From positions 20,396 through 29,320 of the forward strand of contig JAQUQA010000003.1 in NCBI GenBank assembly GCA_028716305.1: a stretch of DNA of 8,925 nt. The letters are read 5' to 3'. The notes under the pieces are model-generated. The model had not been told where the DNA came from and did no database searches. It was given only the letters and a program-made list of their open reading frames with translations. Position numbers and translations under genes: made by a program. This DNA is from Candidatus Omnitrophota bacterium (GTDB lineage: Bacteria; Omnitrophota; Gorgyraeia; Gygaellales; Profunditerraquicolaceae). This document shows, piece after piece, positions 1 through 6,560 of this stretch (positions are counted from its first letter, which is position 1; each line of letters starts with the position of its first letter).

Positions 1-3000
1 TAAATCCGTAGTTAGCATTGGTACTGCGCTGGATCTCATAACCCAGTTCATTGGCAGTGTCGGTCCAGCTGACCGTGATACTGGTAGCGCCGGCAGCGAC
101 TGCCTGGGGGTTCGTGGGAATCGTGGGAGGAGCATTAGAGGTTTTCGCATTGGCAACATTAGAATATCGTGACGCCCCCTCATCATTATATGAACGCACC
201 CGATAATAGTATGTAGTGTTCGCGTTAAGGCCCGGATCAATCAGGCTGGTCGTTCCGGCGGCTAAATCGGCGACTTCCGCAAAACCGCCTGTTCCGCTGA
301 GGCTACGCTCAACCTTGAATCCCTCTTCATCTGTAGAATTATCGGTCCAGTTTAAATTTATGGCTGAGCTTGAACTGGCAACGGCGGTCAAATTCGAAGG
401 CGCGGCCGGGCCGCTTTCCGGGGTAATCTCATCGGCAACATTGGAATACGCAGAAGCCCCTTCGATGTTATAAGACCTTACCCGGTAATAGTAGCGGGTA
501 TCGGCCAAGAGCCCCTGGTCATTATAAATTTCTATACCTGCCGCCACCGTGGCAATTTCAACAAACCCGCTGGTAGCGCTTAAGCTGCGTTCGACATTAA
601 ATCCCTGTTCGTCAGTGGAATTATCCTGCCAGGTCAGGTTTATCGAACTGCTGGAGGTGGCAACCGCGCTTAAATTTGAAGGTGCCACCGGGCCGCTGTC
701 CGGCGTAGCTATGCTGGCCAGATTACTGTAAGCGGAATTTCCGTTACCGTTATAGGCATTGATCCGGTAATAATAGGTAGTGCCCGGCTCTACGGTCGTA
801 TCGGTATAGGAAGTAGCGTCTTCTGCGGGAGTAGCGATTTGCGTAAACCCGCTTGCCTGGTTAAGACTGCGTTCCAATTTGAAACCTTCTTCGTCATCCG
901 ACTCGTCCTGCCAGGAAAGCGCCACTTTTTTGTTGGCGTTGATCGTCGCGTTAAGATTGGCCGGCGCCTGCGGCCCGCTTGCTCCGGCGGTAAAATGGAT
1001 GGAAAGCTCCGGGTCGCCGAATAAATTTAATTCATAAAAACACCATCTCATACAAGATCCATTGATGTTACCGGCATTATCTTCCTTGGAATCCTGGTTC
1101 ATCTTTCCCAGGTTGGTTTTTCCCTCATTTAAAAAGGCATCCCAGAACTGACGGTCATAGCGCTGTGACGGGCCGTCTGTGGAATTACGCGTTCCCCATC
1201 CGTAACGAGCGTTCATTACCGCGGCGAAAGCGCCCTTACTCATGGTGGTAACCACTTCCGCGAAACATTCGCTGGTATCAAAACCGCCGGGCATACACCC
1301 CTGCGAATACATGAAACAGTATTTATCGTTATTCAAGGATGAGAGGTTCGAAGTATAAAGTTTCATATCATAGGTATAGTTGGCATGCCCCAGGTGGTTT
1401 ATCACGTTCACCCCGGAATTAATGATACTGATCAGTTGGCTGGCCGGCCAGGTGGCATCCCGGTCATAAAGAGTCGTAGAATCAATAACACTTGCCTGGG
1501 AAGAATTCTCAAAACCTACGGTAGTGTAGCCGTGGGCACTTGACCCTAATCGTATCTCTTCCATGTAAGAAGCGGCATAATCAGCCACTCCGCCAAAACC
1601 GAGGTATTCACCTACCAGGTATACCTTGGAAAGATAGCTATCGGATGAAATTTCATAAGCCAGGGTTTTCGTGACGAAATTGGCAATCTCCGTGGAACTG
1701 GCAACCGGCGCCCGGCCCACATAGACCTCGGAAAATAAATCAACCTCTCCTCCGCCCGGCCCGTCTCCTATCTCGCCATAAGTACCGTCATTGTCATAAT
1801 CAAAACTTCCGTCCAGGTTGGCATAATACATATCCGCGGGGATATTGGCGGTATAGCTGCTTGCCGCGGCATAGAACTTGCGCGACGGTATCCTGGCATT
1901 GTCTCCGGCCAGCAATACATAGCGCGTTCCGTGATTCTCATAATAATCAATGATAAAATTCCTGATCTTTTCCTGATTGTCCTCTCCGGCATATTCCGGA
2001 TAGATATCGGTTTCTACGGTAACGATCTTAGCGGTGATGCCGCGCGCCTGTTTTGCCGCGATAAGATCCTGCAGCTTGGGAGACCCTGTGGAATTTTTTA
2101 AGGCATCGGTAGTAATGATCAGATATTCGAAATTATCCAGGATACCGGTAGCGCCGGCTGAGGCCAGGGTAAAATTAGTTACGGCATTGTTTGTATAAGT
2201 GGAAAGCGCCTGCGGGTTGTCGACCAGGTCGAGTATTTCTTTTTGTGCCTGGGCGTCGGTCAATGGCTTATTCAGCGATCCGCCCACAGAGAACAAGCCT
2301 GTCGGCAGGTTCTTAGCCGCGGTCTCCACCTCAACCCGGATCTGGGGGTAGTAAACGAGTTTCTTTTCCGCGGGGAAATAATTTACCGGGGCCAGATTAA
2401 CGATAACAAGTTTGTACCCCTGCTTTTCCTGAACAAAGGCGTCACAGGGGACCTGCGGGTATTTATTTGCTGAGTCATATATTTTCTTGTTCGGGGGAGT
2501 AGGCCTATGTCTGGAAGCCAGGCTTAAAGGAACGGGTTCCTGCGCGGGCTCCAGCAGATATTCTCCGCTGAGTACTTCTTCCTTGCCGGGAATTATTTTT
2601 ATCCTGCTGACATCCTGCCCATAAGGGACAAGCAGGACCGCTGTTTTAACCGGTAGCAACGGTGCGCCGGGAGTAATTTCGATATTTTCCGTCTCTGCCA
2701 GGTCAACCCTTTGATACTGCTGGTCAAGGACAATGGTATTTTTGAATTTTGGCGGCTGGAAGGAATATTCTTTTGAACAGAGCGGCTCGACTTTGGCCGC
2801 GGCGGTACTGCGCTGGGCGAATGTCGTGGCCTGGCCGGAGAAATCCAGGGTGAAATCTTTATTCTTTTTTCTCCAGTTTTTACGGCCGAAAAGCCCTTTG
2901 CGTTCAACAGTATCATCTTCCGCGACCACTTCCGGGATAACCTTTGTCTGGGTAGCCGGGGCCTGCGCCGGAGAAACCGCCGCTTCTTCGGCCGGATTAG

Positions 3001-3310
3001 TAGTAGTTACCGGCTGGACATCGTCTTTGACTGTCTCTTCTTTACTTGTCTCAATGACGACTTCTTCCTGGGTTTTCTTTTCGGCTGTCTGCTTTACCTT
3101 GTCGGTCTTTAGAGATGTGGCATCCTTCTTAAGAAACCAATACCAGCCTTTATCGGTATTCTTTTGCTGTTTTACCGGCTGGACGGATTTGCTTTTAGTT
3201 TCTTTATCAGCCGCAGAAACGGTAATAAAAACATTTCCAAAGATTAAAATAAGCGCCAAAAAAATACCGAGGATAATTTTTGCTTTATCAAACCTTACTG
3301 CAGTTTTCAT
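1..3310 (-). CDS. Gingipain-like C25 cysteine peptidase with FN3 domains (3' end outside window)
   Basis: This is a secreted cysteine endopeptidase of the gingipain family (Peptidase_C25). The frame stays open from ATG at 3310 to the window edge, giving 1103 residues with no stop. Residues 1-35 form a signal peptide (basic start, hydrophobic core IILGIFLALILIFG, likely cut after VSA). A Lys/Thr/Pro-rich linker runs to about 150, and a propeptide-like region spans about 190-370 (GAPLLPVKT, RIKIIPGK, YLLEPA, DNPQALSTY). The catalytic domain, about 390-770, has YVLLAGDNARIPS, VYVGRAPV, the His motif NHLGHAN (His642) and the Cys motif SQGCMPGGFD (Cys672). The 30-residue His-Cys spacing suits the family. 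Residues 500-513 look like a calcium loop (DYDNDG...E). FN3 domains start near 780, 874, 969 and 1064, the last one cut. GGAGG lies 6 nt before the ATG. A c-di-GMP riboswitch precedes the gene. The C-terminal anchor or sorting signal is not visible. Family assignment is firm; the cleavage specificity is unknown. Confidence 0.93.
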   Translation of the reverse strand, partial: MKTAVRFDKAKIILGIFLALILIFGNVFITVSAADKETKSKSVQPVKQQKNTDKGWYWFLKKDATSLKTDKVKQTAEKKTQEEVVIETSKEETVKDDVQPVTTTNPAEEAAVSPAQAPATQTKVIPEVVAEDDTVERKGLFGRKNWRKKNKDFTLDFSGQATTFAQRSTAAAKVEPLCSKEYSFQPPKFKNTIVLDQQYQRVDLAETENIEITPGAPLLPVKTAVLLVPYGQDVSRIKIIPGKEEVLSGEYLLEPAQEPVPLSLASRHRPTPPNKKIYDSANKYPQVPCDAFVQEKQGYKLVIVNLAPVNYFPAEKKLVYYPQIRVEVETAAKNLPTGLFSVGGSLNKPLTDAQAQKEILDLVDNPQALSTYTNNAVTNFTLASAGATGILDNFEYLIITTDALKNSTGSPKLQDLIAAKQARGITAKIVTVETDIYPEYAGEDNQEKIRNFIIDYYENHGTRYVLLAGDNARIPSRKFYAAASSYTANIPADMYYANLDGSFDYDNDGTYGEIGDGPGGGEVDLFSEVYVGRAPVASSTEIANFVTKTLAYEISSDSYLSKVYLVGEYLGFGGVADYAASYMEEIRLGSSAHGYTTVGFENSSQASVIDSTTLYDRDATWPASQLISIINSGVNVINHLGHANYTYDMKLYTSNLSSLNNDKYCFMYSQGCMPGGFDTSECFAEVVTTMSKGAFAAVMNARYGWGTRNSTDGPSQRYDRQFWDAFLNEGKTNLGKMNQDSKEDNAGNINGSCMRWCFYELNLFGDPELSIHFTAGASGPQAPANLNATINANKKVALSWQDESDDEEGFKLERSLNQASGFTQIATPAEDATSYTDTTVEPGTTYYYRINAYNGNGNSAYSNLASIATPDSGPVAPSNLSAVATSSSSINLTWQDNSTDEQGFNVERSLSATSGFVEIATVAAGIEIYNDQGLLADTRYYYRVRSYNIEGASAYSNVADEITPESGPAAPSNLTAVASSSSAINLNWTDNSTDEEGFKVERSLSGTGGFAEVADLAAGTTSLIDPGLNANTTYYYRVRSYNDEGASRYSNVANAKTSNAPPTIPTNPQAVAAGATSITVSWTDTANELGYEIQRSTNANYGF
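2..970 (-). repeat. Tandem fibronectin type III coding repeats
   Basis: The 3' part of the C25 peptidase gene encodes four consecutive FN3 modules of about 90-95 residues; the last is cut by the window edge. Each carries APSNL-like starts, SW/TWxD(N)SxDExGFxxERS in the middle and TYYYRxxxYNxxGxSxYSN at the end. The second and third modules are nearly the same in protein (for example NSTDEQGF against NSTDEEGF, YYYRVRSYN in both), suggesting recent duplication. FN3 arrays in secreted enzymes usually act as spacers or as carbohydrate/protein-binding modules. Confidence 0.9.
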
Positions 3311-3311
3311 T

Positions 3312-3391
3312 GGACACCTCCGTGGCGTTGATCGTGCCCTAAAAACAGTTCAGGCTACTTCAAGTCTCCTCGGGAAAACTTTCGGTAGCCC
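3312..3391 (-). promoter_or_regulatory. Candidate riboswitch expression platform and RBS
   Basis: This covers the last bases of the aptamer and the leader up to the C25 peptidase start. The aptamer 3' strand GGCTAC (3390-3385) can instead pair with GTAGCC (3358-3353), enclosing an inner hairpin AAGTTTTC/GGAGACTT (3381-3362, loop CCGA). A TTTTT run follows at 3345-3341, seven nt past the stem, so this could be a terminator that competes with the aptamer. A second possible helix, GGGCAC (3339-3334) with GTGTCC (3317-3312), would take in the 3' edge of the Shine-Dalgarno GGAGG (3321-3317). Both were found by eye; which one operates, and whether ligand turns expression on or off, is not known. 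Confidence 0.4.
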
Positions 3392-3522
3392 GGCTATCCT
3401 AAACTAATAAAAATCTACGCTTGCTTTAAATTATTTTTACCTTAAAGCAAACATCTCTCTGGGTTAGGACCCGTGGCTTTGCGCATCCGAAAAATTTCTC
3501 GGAATTGCCTTTTCGTGCCTTC
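3381..3522 (-). ncRNA. Cyclic di-GMP-I (GEMM-I) riboswitch aptamer
   Basis: The RNA read from 3522 down to 3381 carries the conserved GEMM-I blocks in order: CACGAAAAGGCAA (3517-3505), a P2 hairpin UCCGA/UCGGA, GCGCAAAGCCACGGGUC (3484-3468), and AGGAUAGCCGGGCUACCGAA (3400-3381). In this RNA class the bound second messenger is c-di-GMP, or 3',3'-cGAMP in some variants. The purine before GGCAA-type position 20 reads as G, which fits c-di-GMP, but my alignment was made by eye. P3 is closed by UCCUAA (3469-3464) with UUAGGA (3402-3397) and is extended by an AT-rich hairpin, UUGCUUUAA with UUAAAGCAA (3450-3442 and 3429-3421). The P2 loop is not an obvious GNRA tetraloop. The aptamer ends about 70 nt before the ATG of the C25 peptidase, which it presumably controls. 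Confidence 0.9.
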
Positions 3523-3540
3523 CCTCCTCCAACACTTCGA

Positions 3541-3576
3541 CTATATAAAATTTAACATAACCTATTGGGAAATCAA
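3541..3576 (-). promoter_or_regulatory. Possible promoter of the riboswitch-peptidase transcript
   Basis: Reading the minus strand, TTGATT (3576-3571) is followed after 16 nt by TAAATT (3554-3549). An AT-rich TATATA at 3547-3542 is an alternative -10 but has no matching -35. Transcription from either would start just before the aptamer at 3522. The site lies after the terminator of the upstream gene, where a promoter is needed. The match is weak. Confidence 0.35.
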
Positions 3577-3625
3577 GTACTGGCAGGGGTTGGCCTGTAA
3601 ACGCTTTCCATTATTTTAGGAGAGT

Positions 3626-3650
3626 AAAAACAGGAGTGATATTGCTCCTA
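3626..3650 (-). terminator. Rho-independent terminator after the propeptide-like gene
   Basis: On the minus strand TAGGAG (3650-3645) pairs with CTCCTG (3636-3631; the outer pair is T-G) around an 8-nt loop, and is followed directly by TTTTT (3630-3626). It lies about 60 nt after the stop codon at 3710. It would separate the upstream gene from the riboswitch-controlled peptidase. The stem is short, so it may be leaky. Confidence 0.6.
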
Positions 3651-3709
3651 TCTTATTGCAGAAGAATAAGTTACAGGAACAATCCCAAGAAAAGAGAGCA
3701 AAATAATTT

Positions 3710-4444
3710 TTAGCGAACTGATAAATAACTTTCAACTGCCTGGGGATTATCTACCAGGGAGCGCAACTCTGAGAGTGTTTCTGCGTCAGTTTTCGGCTTG
3801 GTTATGCTGGTTGCCGGGGCCGGGGCTGTCTCCAGGACAATCTTTACCTGGTCATAAAAGCCTACTCTTCCGGAAAAAGGATAATACTCCAAAGGAAAAA
3901 AGTTAAAGAAAAGGATCAAATAGCCGCGCTTTTTCTGAAAAAAAGCTTCGCCGCAAGGTATCCCCGGATAAAGCTGATCCGATCCGTATATCGCCTGGTC
4001 CAGGTCCGGGCCGTCTTTCTGATTGATAGGTTGCGGCTTGCCTGCCGGCTCAAGCAGAAACTGGCCCGGAATAGACTCTAACTTACCGGGAATAACCTTG
4101 ATCCTGGTGATCTGGCGGCCATAAGGCAGGAGTATTTTGAATGTTTTTACCGGAACCAAAGGAGCTCCGGCAGAGGCATTCCACTGGGTAGTCTCGGGAA
4201 ATTCCATCCTGCTGAAATTATCTCTCTGGATTATTGTCGGGACGGGAAAAGAATGACTAAGCGATATTTCAGATGCTTCCGCGCTTTGCTTGTCCGGGGC
4301 AGAGGCAGTTTTTCCGAATTCACAAAAGTTCAAGGAAAAGGCACCCTGCTCCTCTACCCATTTTGCCGAATCCGGCTGGACCTGGGCAAGACCCTGGCTG
4401 AAAAATAAAACAACTATTAAAATCGAGGTATAAATATAATTCAT
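3710..4444 (-). CDS. Secreted stand-alone C25 propeptide-like protein
   Basis: This encodes a 244-aa protein with a signal peptide (MNYIYTSILIVVLFFSQGLAQ) and no catalytic domain. Its residues from about 90 to the end align with the propeptide region of the neighbouring C25 peptidase: GAPLVPVKT against GAPLLPVKT, PYGRQITRIKVIPGK against PYGQDVSRIKIIPGK, FLLEPA against YLLEPA, and a final LVDNPQAVESY against LVDNPQALSTY. It stops where the peptidase propeptide ends, so it is either a deliberate stand-alone prodomain or a duplicated peptidase that lost its catalytic part. The frame is clean and has its own RBS and terminator, which favours a working gene. The start at 4444 is chosen because AAGGAGGG lies just before it; the longer frame to 4522 only translates repeat DNA. 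In related proteases propeptides aid folding and inhibit the enzyme; a role in trans is inference. Confidence 0.82.
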   Translation of the reverse strand: MNYIYTSILIVVLFFSQGLAQVQPDSAKWVEEQGAFSLNFCEFGKTASAPDKQSAEASEISLSHSFPVPTIIQRDNFSRMEFPETTQWNASAGAPLVPVKTFKILLPYGRQITRIKVIPGKLESIPGQFLLEPAGKPQPINQKDGPDLDQAIYGSDQLYPGIPCGEAFFQKKRGYLILFFNFFPLEYYPFSGRVGFYDQVKIVLETAPAPATSITKPKTDAETLSELRSLVDNPQAVESYLSVR

Positions 4445-4452
4445 TCTGGATA

Positions 4453-4460
4453 CCCTCCTT
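4453..4460 (-). promoter_or_regulatory. RBS that sets the start at 4444
   Basis: The minus strand reads AAGGAGGG at 4460-4453, about nine nt from its GGAGG core to ATG at 4444. It supports this internal start over the upstream in-frame ATG at 4522, which has no comparable site and would not give a signal peptide at the N-terminus. Confidence 0.8.
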
Positions 4461-4481
4461 TGGCGGTAATTTTTCAGCCAA

Positions 4482-4609
4482 GCGTAAAGTTCAAAGCGTA
4501 AAACGCAAAGTTGAAGCTTCAAATGTAAAACTATAGCTTAAAACTTAAGATTTATCCATTTTTACGTTTTTAGCTTAAGTTTTGCGCTTTGCGCTTTGCA
4601 TTTTGCGCT
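4482..4609. repeat. Heptamer-phased AT-rich dyad, element A
   Basis: This spacer between the secretin stop and the propeptide-like gene is built of degenerate 7-nt words. The left arm has GCGTAAA (4482 and 4496), GTTCAAA (4489), ACGCAAA (4503) and CTTCAAA (4517) in strict 7-nt phase. The right arm has TTTGCGC at 4581, 4588 and 4602, with TTTGCAT at 4595. The right-arm words resemble the reverse complement of the left-arm words (TTTACGC). A perfect inner inverted repeat AAAACTTAAG / CTTAAGTTTT flanks the centre. The element runs into the secretin stop codon. A long imperfect hairpin could form in RNA or cruciform DNA. Its function is unknown. Confidence 0.8.
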
Positions 4610-6461
4610 AACTATACTCCAGTATCATATGAAACGTCTCTTCTGTCTTCTTGAAATCCTTGGGGAACGCCGGAAAAGGCTGTGCCCCCTTGATGCTTTC
4701 TATGGTCGGTTCGATAAGCTTGTCTTCGCTGGCAGAGATTACCTTCGGATCCCCTTTCAGGTATCCGCTCGAATCAAGGGTAAAGGAAACCTCAACCAGG
4801 CCTTTCCTGTCTTCGGGCTGCCCGAACAAAGTCAGCGCCTTAAGCTTATCGCTGATCAACCGGTGATAACCATTGGCTTTTTCTTTTCCCGGTTCGATCA
4901 TTTTTTCGGTAACAATATCCCCTTTAACCATTTTTGCTACCGCCCCGTATTTTGGCTTTAATTCCGAAAAGTTTATATAGGTGTGCTCGCCGGAGATGAT
5001 ATGCGGGGTCAGAAGGATAATCAGTTCAGTTTTGGTAAGGTGGTCGCTGGTGCTCCTGAAAAATAACCCCACTCCCGGCAGGTCCCCCAGAAGCGGGATC
5101 TTCTTAACCGTCTTCTCCCGTTTGTCTTTGCGCAAACCGCCGATAATTATCGTCACACCATCCTTGACCATCACCGTGGTCTCCGCCTCGGAAGTGGAAA
5201 CGATCGGGACCTGGGTAATCTGATCCTCGGACTTTATATCGGTACGGGTTGCCTCGCTGATCTCCGGCTTGATACGCATGGTCACAAAGCCGTCGCGGTT
5301 GATCGTAGGCGTAACATAGAGCTGTATCCCCACGTCGACAAAATTCACGCTTTGCGAGGTAACGGTTGTGCCTGTACCGGATTGGGAAGTAGTCGAAGTA
5401 ATATAGGCCTCTTTGGAACCGACGTGGATCTTCGCCTCCTGGTTGTTCAAGGCGATGATCCGCGGGCTGGAGAGGACTTTCGTGTCTCCGATGGTGCGCA
5501 ATATGTCTATCACCGCCTTATAATCACCGGGTTCGGTGGGAGTGCTGGTAGCCGTTCCCAAAAACAGGGTGCTCGAGGTATTGATCGGCAGGGAAGCCTT
5601 TGCATCAAAGTATTTTTGTATCCAGTAATCCCAGTCAACGCCCATCTCGAATTTATCCGAGGGGTTGATCTGGATCAGCTGCGCGTCGATCAACACCTGC
5701 GGCGTTTTTTCGTCAAAGGCCCTGACCACCTTTTCGATCTCCGCGAGATTATGCGGATAATCCGTAACCGCGATCTTGTTGGTGCGCTCGTCGATCTTTA
5801 TGGAACCTACTCCCTTGGTCAAGGCCTCTTTGATCTTTTCGCTGAGCTTATCCGCCTGCGCGTAGTTCAGGTCAAAAACCCGGGTCTGGATGGGGGAATC
5901 GGCTTTGCGGATAAAATTTTCCATCTCCGCGATCATCTGCGGAGAATCTATGATGGCAATGGTGTGGGAAGATTCATCGGCGACTACCTTGCCAAGCGGC
6001 GTCTTCATCTGGTTTAAAGATGTGGCCAGGGTCGTGGCGTTGGCATAATCCAACTGGATCACCTTGGCCTGCTTGCGGTCCTGAAACGGCACGCCGTGTA
6101 TCGACTCATAATCCCTCTGGGTGATCACATTGATGATCTCCCCCTTTTGTTCATAGGCCAGGTCATTGGCCAAAAGCACGATCTCAAAGGCATCCCAGAC
6201 ATTCACGTCCTTTAAAAACAAGGTCACCCGGCCGGCAACATTTTTCCCCACGGCGACATTCATGCCGCTGCGTGAAGCCAGCATCTTCAGGACATCTACT
6301 ATATCCATCCCCTTTATATCCAGCGATATCTTGCCCTGCCCGGCCGCGGCTATACTCGCCGGTGCATCTTTTGGAGGTAAGGCAGGCTGCTGGGAAAAAC
6401 TCTGATTGAAAAATAAAAGGAATGTTATCAGTAAAAAATAAACACGGGTATTTTTGGACAT
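4608..6461 (-). CDS. Secretin (GspD/PilQ type) with TonB-like C-terminal domain
   Basis: This encodes a 617-aa outer-membrane channel subunit of a type II secretion or type IV pilus-like system. Residues 1-23 form a signal peptide ending SFS. Residues about 43-118 fit an STN/N0-type domain (GMDIVDVLKMLASRSGMN). Two N-domain-like repeats follow at about 132-190 and 194-251. The secretin core spans about 255-490, with VLSSPRIIALNNQEA, VPIVSTSEAETTVMVKDG, IIIGGL, IPLLGDLPGVGLFF and TELIILLTPHII. Residues about 553-615 look like a TonB C-terminal domain (VEVSFTLDSSGYLKGDPKV, then AQPFPAFP), an unusual addition to a secretin. GGAGG lies four nt before the start at 6461. The in-frame ATG at 6536 is rejected because the extra 25 residues only translate repeat element B. 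It follows the GspC-like gene by 99 nt. The secretin assignment is firm; GspD and PilQ cannot be told apart from this alone. Confidence 0.93.
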   Translation of the reverse strand: MSKNTRVYFLLITFLLFFNQSFSQQPALPPKDAPASIAAAGQGKISLDIKGMDIVDVLKMLASRSGMNVAVGKNVAGRVTLFLKDVNVWDAFEIVLLANDLAYEQKGEIINVITQRDYESIHGVPFQDRKQAKVIQLDYANATTLATSLNQMKTPLGKVVADESSHTIAIIDSPQMIAEMENFIRKADSPIQTRVFDLNYAQADKLSEKIKEALTKGVGSIKIDERTNKIAVTDYPHNLAEIEKVVRAFDEKTPQVLIDAQLIQINPSDKFEMGVDWDYWIQKYFDAKASLPINTSSTLFLGTATSTPTEPGDYKAVIDILRTIGDTKVLSSPRIIALNNQEAKIHVGSKEAYITSTTSQSGTGTTVTSQSVNFVDVGIQLYVTPTINRDGFVTMRIKPEISEATRTDIKSEDQITQVPIVSTSEAETTVMVKDGVTIIIGGLRKDKREKTVKKIPLLGDLPGVGLFFRSTSDHLTKTELIILLTPHIISGEHTYINFSELKPKYGAVAKMVKGDIVTEKMIEPGKEKANGYHRLISDKLKALTLFGQPEDRKGLVEVSFTLDSSGYLKGDPKVISASEDKLIEPTIESIKGAQPFPAFPKDFKKTEETFHMILEYS

Positions 6462-6465
6462 CTGG

Positions 6466-6470
6466 CCTCC
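6466..6470 (-). promoter_or_regulatory. RBS that sets the secretin start
   Basis: GGAGG at 6470-6466 lies four nt before ATG at 6461. The spacing is a little short, but the following residues MSKNTRVYFLLITFLLFF give a proper signal peptide. The alternative ATG at 6536 lies in repeat DNA and would bury that signal. Confidence 0.75.
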
Positions 6471-6472
6471 AT

Positions 6473-6529
6473 TCGTTCGGCGTACTGCGTACCGCGTTCC
6501 GCGTCCGCAGAACACCGAACGCCGTACGC
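6473..6529. repeat. Heptamer-phased GC-rich dyad, element B
   Basis: This lies directly before the secretin RBS. Its 7-nt words run GCGTACT (6480), GCGTACC (6487), GCGTTCC (6494) and GCGTCCG (6501); then the sense inverts to CAGAACA (6508), CCGAACG (6515) and CCGTACG (6522). The outer ends GCGTAC (6480-6485) and GTACGC (6524-6529) are perfect inverted repeats. In mRNA the element could form an imperfect hairpin next to the secretin start. Composition is far more GC-rich than in element A, although the period and dyad plan are the same. Confidence 0.75.
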
Positions 6530-6560
6530 AACTCAAAATTCTAACCTTTATTTTTTTAAC

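Noticed and set aside
2733..3407. Open frame of 224 codons on the plus strand
   Set aside because: It lies antisense to the N-terminal part of the C25 peptidase and over the riboswitch, and its translation has no recognisable domain. The minus-strand frame carries clear family motifs.
3575..3600. Sigma-54-like promoter on the plus strand (TGGCA...TTGGC)
   Set aside because: The GG to GC spacing is one nt short, and no plus-strand gene lies downstream.
3710..4444. Reading the propeptide-like gene as a frameshifted C25 peptidase pseudogene
   Set aside because: The roughly 400 nt downstream hold a terminator, a riboswitch and the next gene start; I see no remnant of a catalytic domain in any frame.
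4445..4522. N-terminal extension of the propeptide-like protein by 26 residues
   Set aside because: The extension translates part of heptamer element A, lacks an RBS and would displace the signal peptide from the N-terminus.
5352..6017. Open frame of 221 codons on the plus strand inside the secretin gene
   Set aside because: It is a shadow of the secretin reading frame; its translation is Arg/Gly/Leu-rich without a family match and no RBS is evident.
6462..6536. N-terminal extension of the secretin by 25 residues
   Set aside because: The extension translates heptamer element B; the start at 6461 has a GGAGG and begins a normal signal peptide.
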